The notes under the pieces: generated by a model
What the model was told of the DNA's origin: nothing
Database searches by the model: none
What the model saw: only the letters and a program-made list of their open reading frames with translations
Shown here: positions 24,898 to 33,658 of the stretch, one piece after another
How the letters are laid out: every line of letters starts with the position of its first letter
Position numbering within the stretch: the stretch's first letter is position 1
DNA from: an uncultured Bacteroides sp.
GTDB lineage: Bacteria > Bacteroidota > Bacteroidia > Bacteroidales > Bacteroidaceae
DNA: 56,017 nt
Assembly (NCBI GenBank): GCA_958477465.1
Contig: CAUEFX010000021.1
Coordinates: 1-56,017, forward strand
Reading direction: 5' to 3'
Program-made: the position numbers and the translations under genes

Positions 24898-26976
24898 TTA
24901 CAAAGATGTTTCATTTTTCTTCTTTAAATAGTTATAGAAAGCGTATTGCGCGCGGATGCCTTCCCCTCTCGTTTTACCTTTGAATATATTGCGGAGCCGG
25001 TCGTCCACAAAACAGGCTTTTCGGTTATCGGAAAGCTGTATGTCGAGCATGTCGATCATTTCTTCACGCAAGTCGGGGTCTAATATGGGGACAACTGCTT
25101 CGATCCGCCGGTAGAGGTTGCGGCGCATCCAGTCCGGTGAACCGGAATATACTTTCGGGTTACCGCCATTGCCGAAATACCATACACGCGCATGCTCTAA
25201 AAAAGTATCTACAATACGGGTGACACGAATGTTACGGCTGTATGACTGTCCCGGAATCAGGCAACATATCCCTCTGACGATCAGGTCTATTTCTACTCCC
25301 CGTTGTGAAGCTTCATACAAACGGTCTATCATGACAGGATCTTGCAGGCCGTTCATTTTCAGTATGATTCTTCCTCCTTTCCCTTTTTCGACCAGTTCTA
25401 TTTCATGGTCGATAAGGCGATTGAGCTCGGGTATCAGATTGAAACGGGCAACGAGTAATGTGCTGAATTTTGAGTTCTCTTTTCCTTGTAATGTCTGAAA
25501 AAGAGTATACAGGTCTTTGGTTATCTTGGGATTACAGGTGAACAGGCCGCAATCGGCATAAAGGGTGGCTGTCTTCTCGTTGAAGTTGCCGGTGCCGATA
25601 TATGCGTAGTCGGTAATTTTGCTATCCTCATTTATCCCTTTTCTACGGACAAGTGCCACTTTGGCATGCACCTTTAATCCCGGCAGGCTGTAGATGATTT
25701 TAATTCCGGCAGATTTCATCATTTCTGCTGTGGCGAGGTTGTTTTCTTCATCGAAACGGGCTTTGAGTTCTACGAATACGGTTACCTTTTTTCCGTTTTG
25801 TGCAGCGGCTATCAGTGTGTTAATAACGGCGGAGTTTTCCGCTACTCTGTATTGGGTTACCATGATTTCCCGTGTCTGCGGATCATGTACGGCTTCATAT
25901 AAGAAATGTATGAAGTGCTCGAACGAATGATAAGGATAGTATAGCAACAGGTCCTTTTTTTCTACATAATTGAATATGGATTCTTTTTCATCCAGACAAT
26001 TCAATTTCATGGGTCTGGGCTTTTCCAACAGCTTCAATCCTTTGTTGGGATTGGGCAGATGCCGGAGGTCTTCAAGATTCAGGTGCTTGTCACCCGGCAC
26101 AAGCTCTTCCCGGTTTATCTGGAAAGCATCTACCAGAAAATCCAGAAAATCAGATGGCATGGCACGGTCATATACAAAACGGCAGACAGCCCCTATCTTA
26201 CGTTTTTTTACTTTTTTCTTCACTTGTTCTACAAGGTCGGCACTGCTGGCAGAGTCGTCTATCAGTATATCGGCATCCCTGGATATCTTGATGCAGTAAC
26301 TGCAATCCACATCGTATCCGGGAAAGATGAGGCCGATATTGGCTTTGATGATGTCTTCGATAAACATCAGGTAGTAATTATCTTCGTGTTTGGGCAGTTC
26401 GATAAAACGCGGTACCTTACTATAGGGTAATTTCATTACGAAATATTGTACATGATCCGGATTCGACTTTTCCGTGTTGCGCATGAAGAGGCGTACGGCC
26501 AGATAAAGCCGGTTGTCGCGCAGGAACGATACGATCCGGTCTTTGTAGACCGGCACAGGCTGTAAAAAGGGAAAGATCTCCTCGCGGAAGAAGTTTTTGA
26601 CAAATTCCTGATGAAACGGTTCTACATTCCGGCTCTGATAGAATATGATATGGTTTTTGCGTAAGGCCGGCAGTATTTTATGTTCATAAATCCGGATACG
26701 ATCCTCCAGTTGTCGGTTCACTTCCCGGTTTATATTCTCTACCAGCTCATTGGCCGACTGCACAGATTCTTCATCACTCAGAGTCACTCCGGAAGCTACG
26801 GCTTTATGATCGGCAACACGTATTTTGTAAAATTCTTCCAAGTTGGAAGAATAGATAGAGATGAAATTGATACGTTCATATAATGGGAGCCGGTCATCAT
26901 TTGCTTCCAACAATACACGATAATTGAATGACAACCAGCTTATGTCTCGCTTAAAATAATGATAATTACTTTCCAT
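24898..26976 (-). CDS. ppk1: Polyphosphate kinase 1
   Basis: 692 residues from MESNYHYFKRDISWLSFNYRVL, the usual PPK1 N-terminus. Polymerises the terminal phosphate of ATP into polyphosphate, reversibly. The phospho-histidine is in LPGLKVHAKVALVRRK, and the following YIGTGNFNEKTATLYADCGLFT and the C-terminal domain QSYSRNIRVTRIVDTFLEHARVWYFGNGG are diagnostic. The longer frame's first 13 residues lie over the promoter. Shares its promoter region with a divergent phosphoesterase. Confidence 0.95.
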   Translation of the reverse strand: MESNYHYFKRDISWLSFNYRVLLEANDDRLPLYERINFISIYSSNLEEFYKIRVADHKAVASGVTLSDEESVQSANELVENINREVNRQLEDRIRIYEHKILPALRKNHIIFYQSRNVEPFHQEFVKNFFREEIFPFLQPVPVYKDRIVSFLRDNRLYLAVRLFMRNTEKSNPDHVQYFVMKLPYSKVPRFIELPKHEDNYYLMFIEDIIKANIGLIFPGYDVDCSYCIKISRDADILIDDSASSADLVEQVKKKVKKRKIGAVCRFVYDRAMPSDFLDFLVDAFQINREELVPGDKHLNLEDLRHLPNPNKGLKLLEKPRPMKLNCLDEKESIFNYVEKKDLLLYYPYHSFEHFIHFLYEAVHDPQTREIMVTQYRVAENSAVINTLIAAAQNGKKVTVFVELKARFDEENNLATAEMMKSAGIKIIYSLPGLKVHAKVALVRRKGINEDSKITDYAYIGTGNFNEKTATLYADCGLFTCNPKITKDLYTLFQTLQGKENSKFSTLLVARFNLIPELNRLIDHEIELVEKGKGGRIILKMNGLQDPVMIDRLYEASQRGVEIDLIVRGICCLIPGQSYSRNIRVTRIVDTFLEHARVWYFGNGGNPKVYSGSPDWMRRNLYRRIEAVVPILDPDLREEMIDMLDIQLSDNRKACFVDDRLRNIFKGKTRGEGIRAQYAFYNYLKKKNETSL

Positions 26977-26992
26977 TGCGTTAAGATTTTCC

Positions 26993-27024
26993 CAAATATA
27001 AGTACCTTTGCGCATATAAACAAA
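26993..27024 (-). promoter_or_regulatory. ppk promoter (-33 and -7 boxes)
   Basis: On the minus strand TTTG (27021-27024) and TATATTTG (26993-27000), spaced 20 bp, a full Bacteroides promoter. Transcription would start about 10 nt before the ATG at 26976. Confidence 0.7.
27003..27010 (+). promoter_or_regulatory. Promoter -7 box of the divergent phosphoesterase gene
   Basis: TACCTTTG on the plus strand, two bases away from the ppk -7 box, so the two promoters share the same DNA face and polymerase could occupy only one at a time. Confidence 0.65.
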
Positions 27025-27030
27025 GAATCT

Positions 27031-27522
27031 ATGATGAAAGTTGGATTATTGTCGGATACACATGGCTGGTGGGATGAGAAATATCTGGAATATTTTGAAC
27101 CTTGTGACGAAATATGGCATGCCGGAGATATCGGGTCGGTGGAAGTGGCGGAGAAACTCGCTGCTTTCCGTCCTTTTCGTGCTGTCTATGGTAATATTGA
27201 CGGACAGGAGATCCGCCGTATGTATCCGCGAGTGAACCGTTTCACGGTGGAGGGCACGGAAGTGCTGATAAAGCATATCGGCGGCTATCCCGGAAAGTAT
27301 GACCCTTCGATAATCGGTAGTCTGATGGCACGTCCGCCTAAATTGTTTATCAGTGGACATTCGCACATCTTGAAAGTGAAGTATGATAAGACATTGGACA
27401 TGCTGCACATCAATCCCGGGGCAGCAGGCATGTCCGGTTTCCACAAAGTGCGTACGCTGGTGCGTTTTGTGATCGATAATGGTATGTTTAAAGATCTGGA
27501 GGTAGTGGAATTGGCCGGGTAG
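27031..27522 (+). CDS. YfcE/MJ0936-type metallophosphoesterase
   Basis: 163 residues. Calcineurin-like motifs: LLSDTHGWWDEKY, HAGDIGS, VYGNIDG, ISGHSHILK with the usual Asp/His/Asn metal ligands. Short members of this family hydrolyse small phosphodiesters in vitro; the substrate here is unknown. The start is the ATG pair at 27031/27034, downstream of the promoter box; the upstream frame runs through ppk's promoter and is rejected. Divergent from ppk. Confidence 0.9.
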   Translation: MMKVGLLSDTHGWWDEKYLEYFEPCDEIWHAGDIGSVEVAEKLAAFRPFRAVYGNIDGQEIRRMYPRVNRFTVEGTEVLIKHIGGYPGKYDPSIIGSLMARPPKLFISGHSHILKVKYDKTLDMLHINPGAAGMSGFHKVRTLVRFVIDNGMFKDLEVVELAG

Positions 27523-27707
27523 GCATAAAGGCTCTGCCCGGATAATAAGTACCCGTTGAGAGAATTGTCTTTTAATTTTGTCATTTCAAAATTCTTTCCG
27601 TTCTTTGCGTAATATAATTAAGGTATAAACTACGAGTTTCATACTATTTGATGATATCGATGTTCGTATTTTATAGTGTATGATTCGTAAATTGTAACTA
27701 TCTCATT

Positions 27708-28571
27708 ATGAAAGGGATTATTCTTGCCGGCGGAAGTGCTACACGGCTCTATCCGCTATCGAAAGCCATATCAAAGCAGATTATGCCGGTGTATGACAAG
27801 CCGATGATTTACTATCCGCTTTCCACGCTAATGCTGGCCGGCATACGTGAAGTGCTGATCATTTCTACCCCCCGTGATTTACCGATGTTCCGTGAACTTT
27901 TGGGTACGGGAGAAGAATTGGGGATGACTTTCCAATATAAGGTACAGGAAAAGCCGAACGGATTGGCGCAGGCTTTCGTGTTGGGAGCCGATTTTCTGAA
28001 TGGCGAACCGGGATGCCTTATTTTAGGTGATAACATGTTTTACGGACAGGGATTCTCGGCTATGCTTCGCCGGGCGGCTGCATTACAGAAAGGTGCTTGT
28101 ATCTTTGGATATTATGTGAAAGATCCACGGGCGTATGGTGTGGTCGAGTTTGATTCTACGGGTAAAGTCATTTCTCTGGAGGAAAAACCAGCTGTACCAA
28201 AGAGCAATTATGCCGTTCCGGGACTTTACTTTTATGATGCCGGTGTAACCCAAAAGGCTGCTTCACTGAAACCGTCTGCCCGCGGTGAATATGAAATTAC
28301 AGATTTGAACAGACTCTATCTTGACGAAGGCACATTGCAGGTCGAACTTTTCGGCCGTGGGTTTGCCTGGTTGGATACCGGCAATTGCAACAGTTTGCTT
28401 GAAGCTTCCAATTTTGTGGCTACCATTCAGAATCGGCAGGGGTTTTATGTCAGTTGCATCGAGGAGATAGCCTGGCGTAATGGCTGGATAACGACAGCCC
28501 AATTGCGTCTCTTGGGCGAACAGCTCGGTAAGACGGAATATGGTAAGTATCTTTTGGACTTAGCGGAATAA
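27708..28571 (+). CDS. rfbA: Glucose-1-phosphate thymidylyltransferase
   Basis: 287 residues. Makes dTDP-glucose from dTTP and glucose-1-phosphate, the first step to dTDP-deoxysugars such as rhamnose. Nucleotide loop GGSATRLYPLSKAISKQ (8-24), followed by MPVYDKPMIYYPLSTLMLAGI; metal and sugar residues in LGDNMFYGQGF and EEKPAVPKSNYAVPGLYFYD. Followed after 23 nt by rfbB. The genes for the last two rhamnose steps (rfbC, rfbD) are not here. I see no clear promoter in the 185-base upstream spacer. Confidence 0.95.
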   Translation: MKGIILAGGSATRLYPLSKAISKQIMPVYDKPMIYYPLSTLMLAGIREVLIISTPRDLPMFRELLGTGEELGMTFQYKVQEKPNGLAQAFVLGADFLNGEPGCLILGDNMFYGQGFSAMLRRAAALQKGACIFGYYVKDPRAYGVVEFDSTGKVISLEEKPAVPKSNYAVPGLYFYDAGVTQKAASLKPSARGEYEITDLNRLYLDEGTLQVELFGRGFAWLDTGNCNSLLEASNFVATIQNRQGFYVSCIEEIAWRNGWITTAQLRLLGEQLGKTEYGKYLLDLAE

Positions 28572-28594
28572 TAAATCGACATAACAGAATAATT

Positions 28595-29728
28595 ATGAAA
28601 ACTTATCTTGTAACCGGTGCTGCCGGATTTATCGGTGCCAATTATTTGAAGTACATCCTGGCAAAACATGATGATATCCGCGTGGTAGTGCTTGACTCAC
28701 TGACCTATGCCGGAAATTTGGGAACGATTGCCGGTGACATTGACAATGAACGTTGCTTTTTTGTAAAAGGAGATATTTGCGACCGTGATCTGGCAGACCG
28801 TCTCTTTGCGGAGTATAAGTTCGACTATGTAGTGAACTTTGCAGCCGAGAGCCATGTTGACCGTAGCATAGAGAATCCCCAGCTATTCCTTATTACTAAT
28901 ATACTGGGTACGCAAAACCTGCTGGATGCAGCGCGGCGTGCCTGGGTGATGGGAAAAGACGAACACGGTTATCCTACTTGGCGCAAAGGAGTGCGTTACC
29001 ATCAGGTATCTACCGATGAGGTGTATGGCTCGTTGGGTGCCGAAGGGTATTTCCGTGAAACGACTCCGCTTTGCCCGCATAGCCCGTACAGTGCTTCGAA
29101 AACAAGTGCGGATCTGGTAGTAATGGCCTATCATGACACTTATAAAATGCCGGTTACCATCACTCGTTGCTCTAATAACTACGGTCCATACCACTTCCCG
29201 GAGAAACTGATCCCGTTGCTGATAAAGAATATCCTTGAAGGCAAGAAACTTCCTGTTTACGGAGATGGCAGCAATGTACGCGACTGGTTGTATGTGGAAG
29301 ATCATTGTAAAGCGATTGATCTGGTCGTACGTCAAGGAGTGGAAGGCGAAGTGTATAATGTGGGCGGCCACAATGAGAAAACGAACCTTGAGATTGTGAA
29401 ATTGGTTATTGCGACTATCCGCCGGTTGCTGGAAGAGAATCCGGAATATCGTAAGGTATTGAAAAAGCAGGAAAAAGGCGCGGATGGCGAAATTGCCATT
29501 GACTGGATCAATGAAAGTCTTATTTCTTTTGTAAAAGACCGCTTAGGGCATGACCAGCGTTATGCCATCGATCCGACGAAGATAACCGAGGCTCTTGGCT
29601 GGTATCCTGAGACAAAATTCGAAGTAGGGATTGTGAAAACAATCGAGTGGTATTTGAATAATCAGAGCTGGGTGGAAGAGGTTACCAGCGGTGATTATCA
29701 GAAGTATTACGAAAGGATGTATCAATAA
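28595..29728 (+). CDS. rfbB: dTDP-glucose 4,6-dehydratase
   Basis: 377 residues. Converts dTDP-glucose to dTDP-4-keto-6-deoxyglucose with bound NAD. Rossmann loop GAAGFIGANYLKYIL (8-22), catalytic STDEVYGSLG region and YSASKTSADLVVMAYH (Y-x-x-x-K). It is some 20-30 residues longer than E. coli RfbB owing to an insert near LEENPEYRKVLKKQEKGADGE. The last codons and stop lie inside the first unit of the 24-bp tandem array that follows. Confidence 0.95.
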   Translation: MKTYLVTGAAGFIGANYLKYILAKHDDIRVVVLDSLTYAGNLGTIAGDIDNERCFFVKGDICDRDLADRLFAEYKFDYVVNFAAESHVDRSIENPQLFLITNILGTQNLLDAARRAWVMGKDEHGYPTWRKGVRYHQVSTDEVYGSLGAEGYFRETTPLCPHSPYSASKTSADLVVMAYHDTYKMPVTITRCSNNYGPYHFPEKLIPLLIKNILEGKKLPVYGDGSNVRDWLYVEDHCKAIDLVVRQGVEGEVYNVGGHNEKTNLEIVKLVIATIRRLLEENPEYRKVLKKQEKGADGEIAIDWINESLISFVKDRLGHDQRYAIDPTKITEALGWYPETKFEVGIVKTIEWYLNNQSWVEEVTSGDYQKYYERMYQ

Positions 29729-29815
29729 AGAATATACCGGATGTACCAATAAAGGATGTACCGGATGCATCAATAAAGGATTGCCGATAAAGGATGTGCC
29801 GATAGAGGAAAAAGG
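29715..29815. repeat. 24-bp tandem array overlapping the rfbB stop codon
   Basis: Units begin at 29715, 29739 and 29763, with degenerate copies to about 29815; consensus GGATGTACCAATAAAGGATG followed by TACC, itself built of two related halves. The first unit encodes the end of RfbB (RMYQ-stop), so the array either grew out of the gene end or replaced it. Confidence 0.82.
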
Positions 29816-29821
29816 TATTGA

Positions 29822-29889
29822 AAAAGGGAGAACGGGGAAAAGCGGTTGTGCGATTGTGCTACACAAAACTCCCCCGTTCTCCCTTTTCC
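29822..29889. terminator. Bidirectional terminator between rfbB and menA
   Basis: AAAAGGGAGAACGGGG (29822-29837) pairs perfectly with 29872-29887 around a 34-nt loop. T-rich sequence follows on both strands. It ends just before the menA stop (29891). Confidence 0.8.
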
Positions 29890-29890
29890 T

Positions 29891-30781
29891 TTATCCCAAG
29901 ATGAGCGAAAGAGAAAGAAATATTCCCATAAACAGCATGTTGCGGGAGGTCTCTCCCAATATGCTGTTTAGTTTTCTGCCACTATGTATCCTTACCATTT
30001 TGCTCCAAGTGAAAAAGTGCAGAAGGAAGTAAACACAGGCTGTTATTATGCCCGGAATGCTGCCTCCGGTGAGATATAAGCTCAGTAGCGCAGCAATTAC
30101 CCCTAATGCCAGATATAAATATCGTCCGAACGGTTCTCCGAATCGTACTATGATTGTGCGTTTTCCGCTTTGTGCGTCAGTCTCCCGGTCACGATAGTTG
30201 TTGACAACTAATAAGGTGTCTACTACTAATCCGCAAACCAGTGACGCTACTGTGACATCCGGCGTCCAGTTCAGTGCTTGCACATAGTAAGTGCCGCCTA
30301 CCGGTACAAACCCGAAAAAGAGAATCACTAAGGCATCTCCCCAGCCATTGTACGAGAGAGGATAGGGGCCTGTGGTGTAAAAGAAGGCGAAGACGACACA
30401 CAATAACCCGATGAGAATCAACTGCCAGCCGGCATAAAACAATAGAATACTCCCGATGAGGCAGGCAAGGAGGATGGTGAATATAATTCCTGATTTCATG
30501 GCATCGGGTGCAATCCATCCCTGTGCACAAGCGCGTTCCGGTCCTAAACGGTCTTCGCGGTCTGTTCCTTTCAGAAAATCGAACAGGTCATTGATGAAGT
30601 TGGCCGCTATTTGCATCAGTCCGGCAAAGAGCAGACAAACTACAGCGGGCAACCACTGGAATTGTCCGTCGGCATAGGCAAGGGCTGTACCTATCAGTAC
30701 CGGAGTAGCTGCTCCGGCCAGAGTTTTGGGGCGTGCGGCAAGTAACCATGCACGCAAAGAATTTTGTTTTATCTCTTCCAT
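29891..30781 (-). CDS. menA: 1,4-dihydroxy-2-naphthoate polyprenyltransferase
   Basis: 296 residues; attaches the isoprenoid tail in menaquinone synthesis, in the inner membrane. UbiA-family Asp-rich motifs NFINDLFDFLKGTDREDRLGP and NNYRDRETDAQSGKRTIIVRFG, eight or nine membrane helices, and the N-terminal LLAARPKTLAGAATPVLIGTALA resembling E. coli MenA (SLRPKTL). A TAnnTTTG box ends only 4 nt before the ATG. No other men gene is in the window. Confidence 0.93.
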   Translation of the reverse strand: MEEIKQNSLRAWLLAARPKTLAGAATPVLIGTALAYADGQFQWLPAVVCLLFAGLMQIAANFINDLFDFLKGTDREDRLGPERACAQGWIAPDAMKSGIIFTILLACLIGSILLFYAGWQLILIGLLCVVFAFFYTTGPYPLSYNGWGDALVILFFGFVPVGGTYYVQALNWTPDVTVASLVCGLVVDTLLVVNNYRDRETDAQSGKRTIIVRFGEPFGRYLYLALGVIAALLSLYLTGGSIPGIITACVYFLLHFFTWSKMVRIHSGRKLNSILGETSRNMLFMGIFLSLSLILG

Positions 30782-30785
30782 GATG

Positions 30786-30793
30786 CAAAGGTA
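30786..30793 (-). promoter_or_regulatory. menA promoter -7 box abutting the start codon
   Basis: TACCTTTG on the minus strand followed by CATC and the ATG (30781). If used, the transcript would begin at or next to the start codon. Confidence 0.5.
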
Positions 30794-30806
30794 CGGAATT
30801 TTGAAG

Positions 30807-30814
30807 TATCTTTG
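30807..30814 (+). promoter_or_regulatory. Promoter -7 box of the divergent metallophosphoesterase gene
   Basis: TATCTTTG on the plus strand, 73 nt upstream of the ATG at 30888 and 13 bp from the menA box. Confidence 0.6.
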
Positions 30815-30887
30815 TGCCTTTCGATTTGAATAATGAATAATATGCGGATGTACAGTAATGTATGTGTAAGCGGGTTTGTGTACTTGT

Positions 30888-31940
30888 ATGAAGAAGTTAG
30901 TCTATTCTCTGGTTTTGCTCTCTTTTTTGCTTGCTTCCTGTAAGTCGAAGAAAGTTCTGGTCATCTCTCCGGCTTATCCTGTGCTGGCTGCTGATTCACT
31001 TCGTTCGGACACCACCGGTTGGGTTTCCGGACTGTTTGCTCCCGACCACTCGCAACTCAAGGAGCTGCAACGTACGCAAAAACAGAAAAAGAAACAGCAA
31101 GTCAAGCCTGCCTCACATAAATCTTCTGTTTTGACGGGGGTAGCTCCGGGCACTTTGATTACTCATTCGAATGCCGGTGTACCTTCGGCCTATAAAGGCA
31201 TCGACCGTGTAGTGAACTATGATTTTACCCATCGGGATGTACCTGAGGCTTTTGACGGTTTCCGCATTGCCTTTATTTCCGATCTTCATTATAAGAGCCT
31301 TTTTAAGGAGAAAGATTTGGACGGTCTTGTCCGGCTTCTTATGGCCCAGCAGGCCGATGTGCTGCTTATGGGAGGCGACTATCAGGAAGGCTGTGAGTAT
31401 GTGCCCGAATTATTTGCAGCTTTGGCCAAAGTGAAAACTCCGATGGGAACCTATGGCGTAATGGGTAATAATGATTATGAGCGCTGCCATGAAGATATTG
31501 TCCGTGAAATGAAACGCTACGGAATGCACGTGCTTGAGCATAAAGTAGATACTTTGCGGAGAAACGGACAGCAGATTCTGATAGCCGGTGTGCGTAACCC
31601 TTTCGACTTGAAACAGAATGGCAAGTCTCCGACACTCGGGCTTGCTCCCGAAGATTTTGTGATTCTGCTTGTTCATACTCCCGATTACATAGAGGATGTT
31701 TCCGTGGCAAATACAGACCTTGCATTAGCCGGGCATACTCATGGCGGGCAGGTGCGCATCTTTGGTTATGCTCCCATTATCCCTTCGCATTATGGCAGCC
31801 GTTTCCTTACGGGATTGAAGTATAATACAGCAAAAGTCCCGATGATTGTAACCAATGGCATCGGGACTTCTAATAAAAATATCCGTATCGGTGCTCCATC
31901 CGAGATAGTAATCATTACTCTGCACCGGTTGAAACAGTAA
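30888..31940 (+). CDS. Lipoprotein metallophosphoesterase
   Basis: 350 residues from MKKLVYSLVLLSFLLASC; lipoprotein signal with acylated Cys near 18. After a Lys/Gln-rich linker comes a calcineurin-like domain: ISDLHYKS, MGGDYQEG, MGNNDYERCHE, and AGHTHGGQ, the full metal-ligand set. Related to the YaeI-type phosphoesterases, some of which act on lipids such as UDP-diacylglucosamine; the substrate here is unknown. An upstream Met (30876) would give four extra residues. Convergent with the next gene, 14 bases apart. Confidence 0.88.
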   Translation: MKKLVYSLVLLSFLLASCKSKKVLVISPAYPVLAADSLRSDTTGWVSGLFAPDHSQLKELQRTQKQKKKQQVKPASHKSSVLTGVAPGTLITHSNAGVPSAYKGIDRVVNYDFTHRDVPEAFDGFRIAFISDLHYKSLFKEKDLDGLVRLLMAQQADVLLMGGDYQEGCEYVPELFAALAKVKTPMGTYGVMGNNDYERCHEDIVREMKRYGMHVLEHKVDTLRRNGQQILIAGVRNPFDLKQNGKSPTLGLAPEDFVILLVHTPDYIEDVSVANTDLALAGHTHGGQVRIFGYAPIIPSHYGSRFLTGLKYNTAKVPMIVTNGIGTSNKNIRIGAPSEIVIITLHRLKQ

Positions 31941-31954
31941 GGTGTCCGGAAATG

Positions 31955-33520
31955 TTATCTTTTCATGAATTTTACACTTTCCGTACCATTGGTTCCGGTT
32001 ACTTTCAGGATGTATAATCCGGCTGGCAGACCGGCGGTAGGTACATTCACAGTATCTCCCTTTGTTGGGGCATTGGCAATAACGCTACCGTTTATGCTGT
32101 AGACGGCATAATCCTTCATACCTTCCATACGGAGTTCCATCTCTCCGTCTTTGTTGACAGTGTAAGTAAGCTTGCCGTTTTCACTTCGGATGGTTCCCAT
32201 TCCGGTAGAGACATCTATGAATTCGCTTAAGACATATTTTTCCAAGGGAAGATACTGGCCGGCGCCTGGTTCATAAAACCACATGTAAACGATTCTGGAG
32301 GCTATCTCTCCATATTCGTTATAAGTGTATTCTATCATTTCTCCATCTGTCTGCTCCCATCCCTGTTCGGGTATTATCCGGTTTGCGGCAGAAGCGGCGA
32401 ACGACTCTTCCTCATCTTCCATCGGGAAGAATCCTGCACTCTCGATCAGGTTCCCCTTATCATCGTATTTCCAGACCATGTACTGCTGCTCTATTATTTC
32501 ATCGTCTGTGAACACGCCGTCTGCATTAGCATCTACTTTATGGATGAATCCCTCGCGTTGATCCCCATTTGCATTTAATATTTGGAAAGTATGTACTTCG
32601 GAGATATATTCTCCCGATTGAACTGTGTTGATGGTGCATTCAAAATCCTTTTCGCCTGCGAAGTCTGTTTTGTATGTACCTACTTCTTCTCCTTCATAAT
32701 ATACTTTGGCTTCTTTTATCCGGTTATTGCCTGAAACAAATTGTTCGTTCGTTTCCACTATTTGTCCATTGGTATTTTCCCATTCGATATTGTCGTATCT
32801 TATACCTTCTTGCATGCCGTCGCCATAGTCATTGGCTGAATTAATCCATGTTTTTGCCTTACCGCTGGTTTCGTCATAGATTATATCAGTCTGCTCACGA
32901 TCTATGTATGATACTCCATCATAATTGAGCAGTTGTACTAAAATTCGGATGATGTTATTGTTTCCGTCTCTGGTTATCAGCTTCTTGTGCTCGTAGTTTT
33001 TTACCCAATCATTTTTGACTTCATCCCAGTGGTAGGTAGCTCTGCGTATAACATAATCCGTTACTATATTGTCGTAATCGAATTCTGTTTTTTGATAATT
33101 GATAAGTTCTCCGTCCGTCTCGTTTTGTTCTATACGCTCGATGACTTTGTGGTTGTCATTGTATTTAATAAATGTCCTGCTGCGCTTTTCTCCCTCTTCT
33201 TCCTCTACAGATTCCCGTTCAAAGAGAATTACGTTTCCATATTTATCATAAGTGTATTGTGTGATATTGTCCTCATACCATGTGATTTCGTCATCCTCTT
33301 CTTCCGGATCACATACGAAACCGACTTCTGTTTGGGGCCTCCAGATACTGTTATCACTATTTCCTGCTGTCCTGTTTACCGGTTTCATGAATAGATTTCT
33401 GTTCTTTTCAGAAACACTTTCGGTTTTCTTGTTGGGAGGAGTGTAAACCTGGTCTGTTTGAGCATAACTGAGTCCTGAATATAAAAGACCACTGATAAGT
33501 AAAAAAGTAAAATTTTTCAT
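31955..33520 (-). CDS. Secreted protein with a T9SS type A-like C-terminal domain
   Basis: 521 residues from MKNFTFLLISG; signal peptide ending SYAQ. The middle (about 60-430) is made of YxYDKYGNVI, YTYNEYGEIA and similar strands, like the repeat-rich proteins with YD/RHS-like strands and many acidic residues. The last 75 residues (YAVYSINGSVI...VNVPTAGLPAGLYILKVTGTNGTESVKFMKR) match the Por-secretion (type A) sorting domain. Divergent from a C10 peptidase with the same kind of C-terminus. No catalytic motif recognised. Confidence 0.78.
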   Translation of the reverse strand: MKNFTFLLISGLLYSGLSYAQTDQVYTPPNKKTESVSEKNRNLFMKPVNRTAGNSDNSIWRPQTEVGFVCDPEEEDDEITWYEDNITQYTYDKYGNVILFERESVEEEEGEKRSRTFIKYNDNHKVIERIEQNETDGELINYQKTEFDYDNIVTDYVIRRATYHWDEVKNDWVKNYEHKKLITRDGNNNIIRILVQLLNYDGVSYIDREQTDIIYDETSGKAKTWINSANDYGDGMQEGIRYDNIEWENTNGQIVETNEQFVSGNNRIKEAKVYYEGEEVGTYKTDFAGEKDFECTINTVQSGEYISEVHTFQILNANGDQREGFIHKVDANADGVFTDDEIIEQQYMVWKYDDKGNLIESAGFFPMEDEEESFAASAANRIIPEQGWEQTDGEMIEYTYNEYGEIASRIVYMWFYEPGAGQYLPLEKYVLSEFIDVSTGMGTIRSENGKLTYTVNKDGEMELRMEGMKDYAVYSINGSVIANAPTKGDTVNVPTAGLPAGLYILKVTGTNGTESVKFMKR

Positions 33521-33623
33521 AAGCATTAAATTTTTAATGAAGAAATTATGTTATTGTATTGGTTATTTGCACAAAGAAAGCGAAAATAAATTTAGTAATC
33601 TTATTTTATGCGCTTTATTTTCA

Positions 33624-33631
33624 TATATTTG
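33624..33631 (+). promoter_or_regulatory. Bacteroides-type -7 promoter box for the C10 peptidase gene
   Basis: TATATTTG on the plus strand, 27 nt before the ATG at 33659. It lies inside the longer frame (from 33608), which argues for the internal start. Confidence 0.6.
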
Positions 33632-33658
33632 CCAAAAAACTTAATAAATCGTGAAATC

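Noticed and set aside
26959..27030. N-terminal extension of the phosphoesterase frame
   Set aside because: It runs through both divergent promoter boxes; the family N-terminus begins at MKVGLLSDTHG.
27517..27543. Hairpin CCGGGTAG...CTGCCCGG after the phosphoesterase gene as terminator
   Set aside because: Short, interrupted stem and no following T-run.
31410..31725. Antisense frames within the metallophosphoesterase gene
   Set aside because: The plus-strand gene carries every calcineurin-family motif; the antisense products have none.
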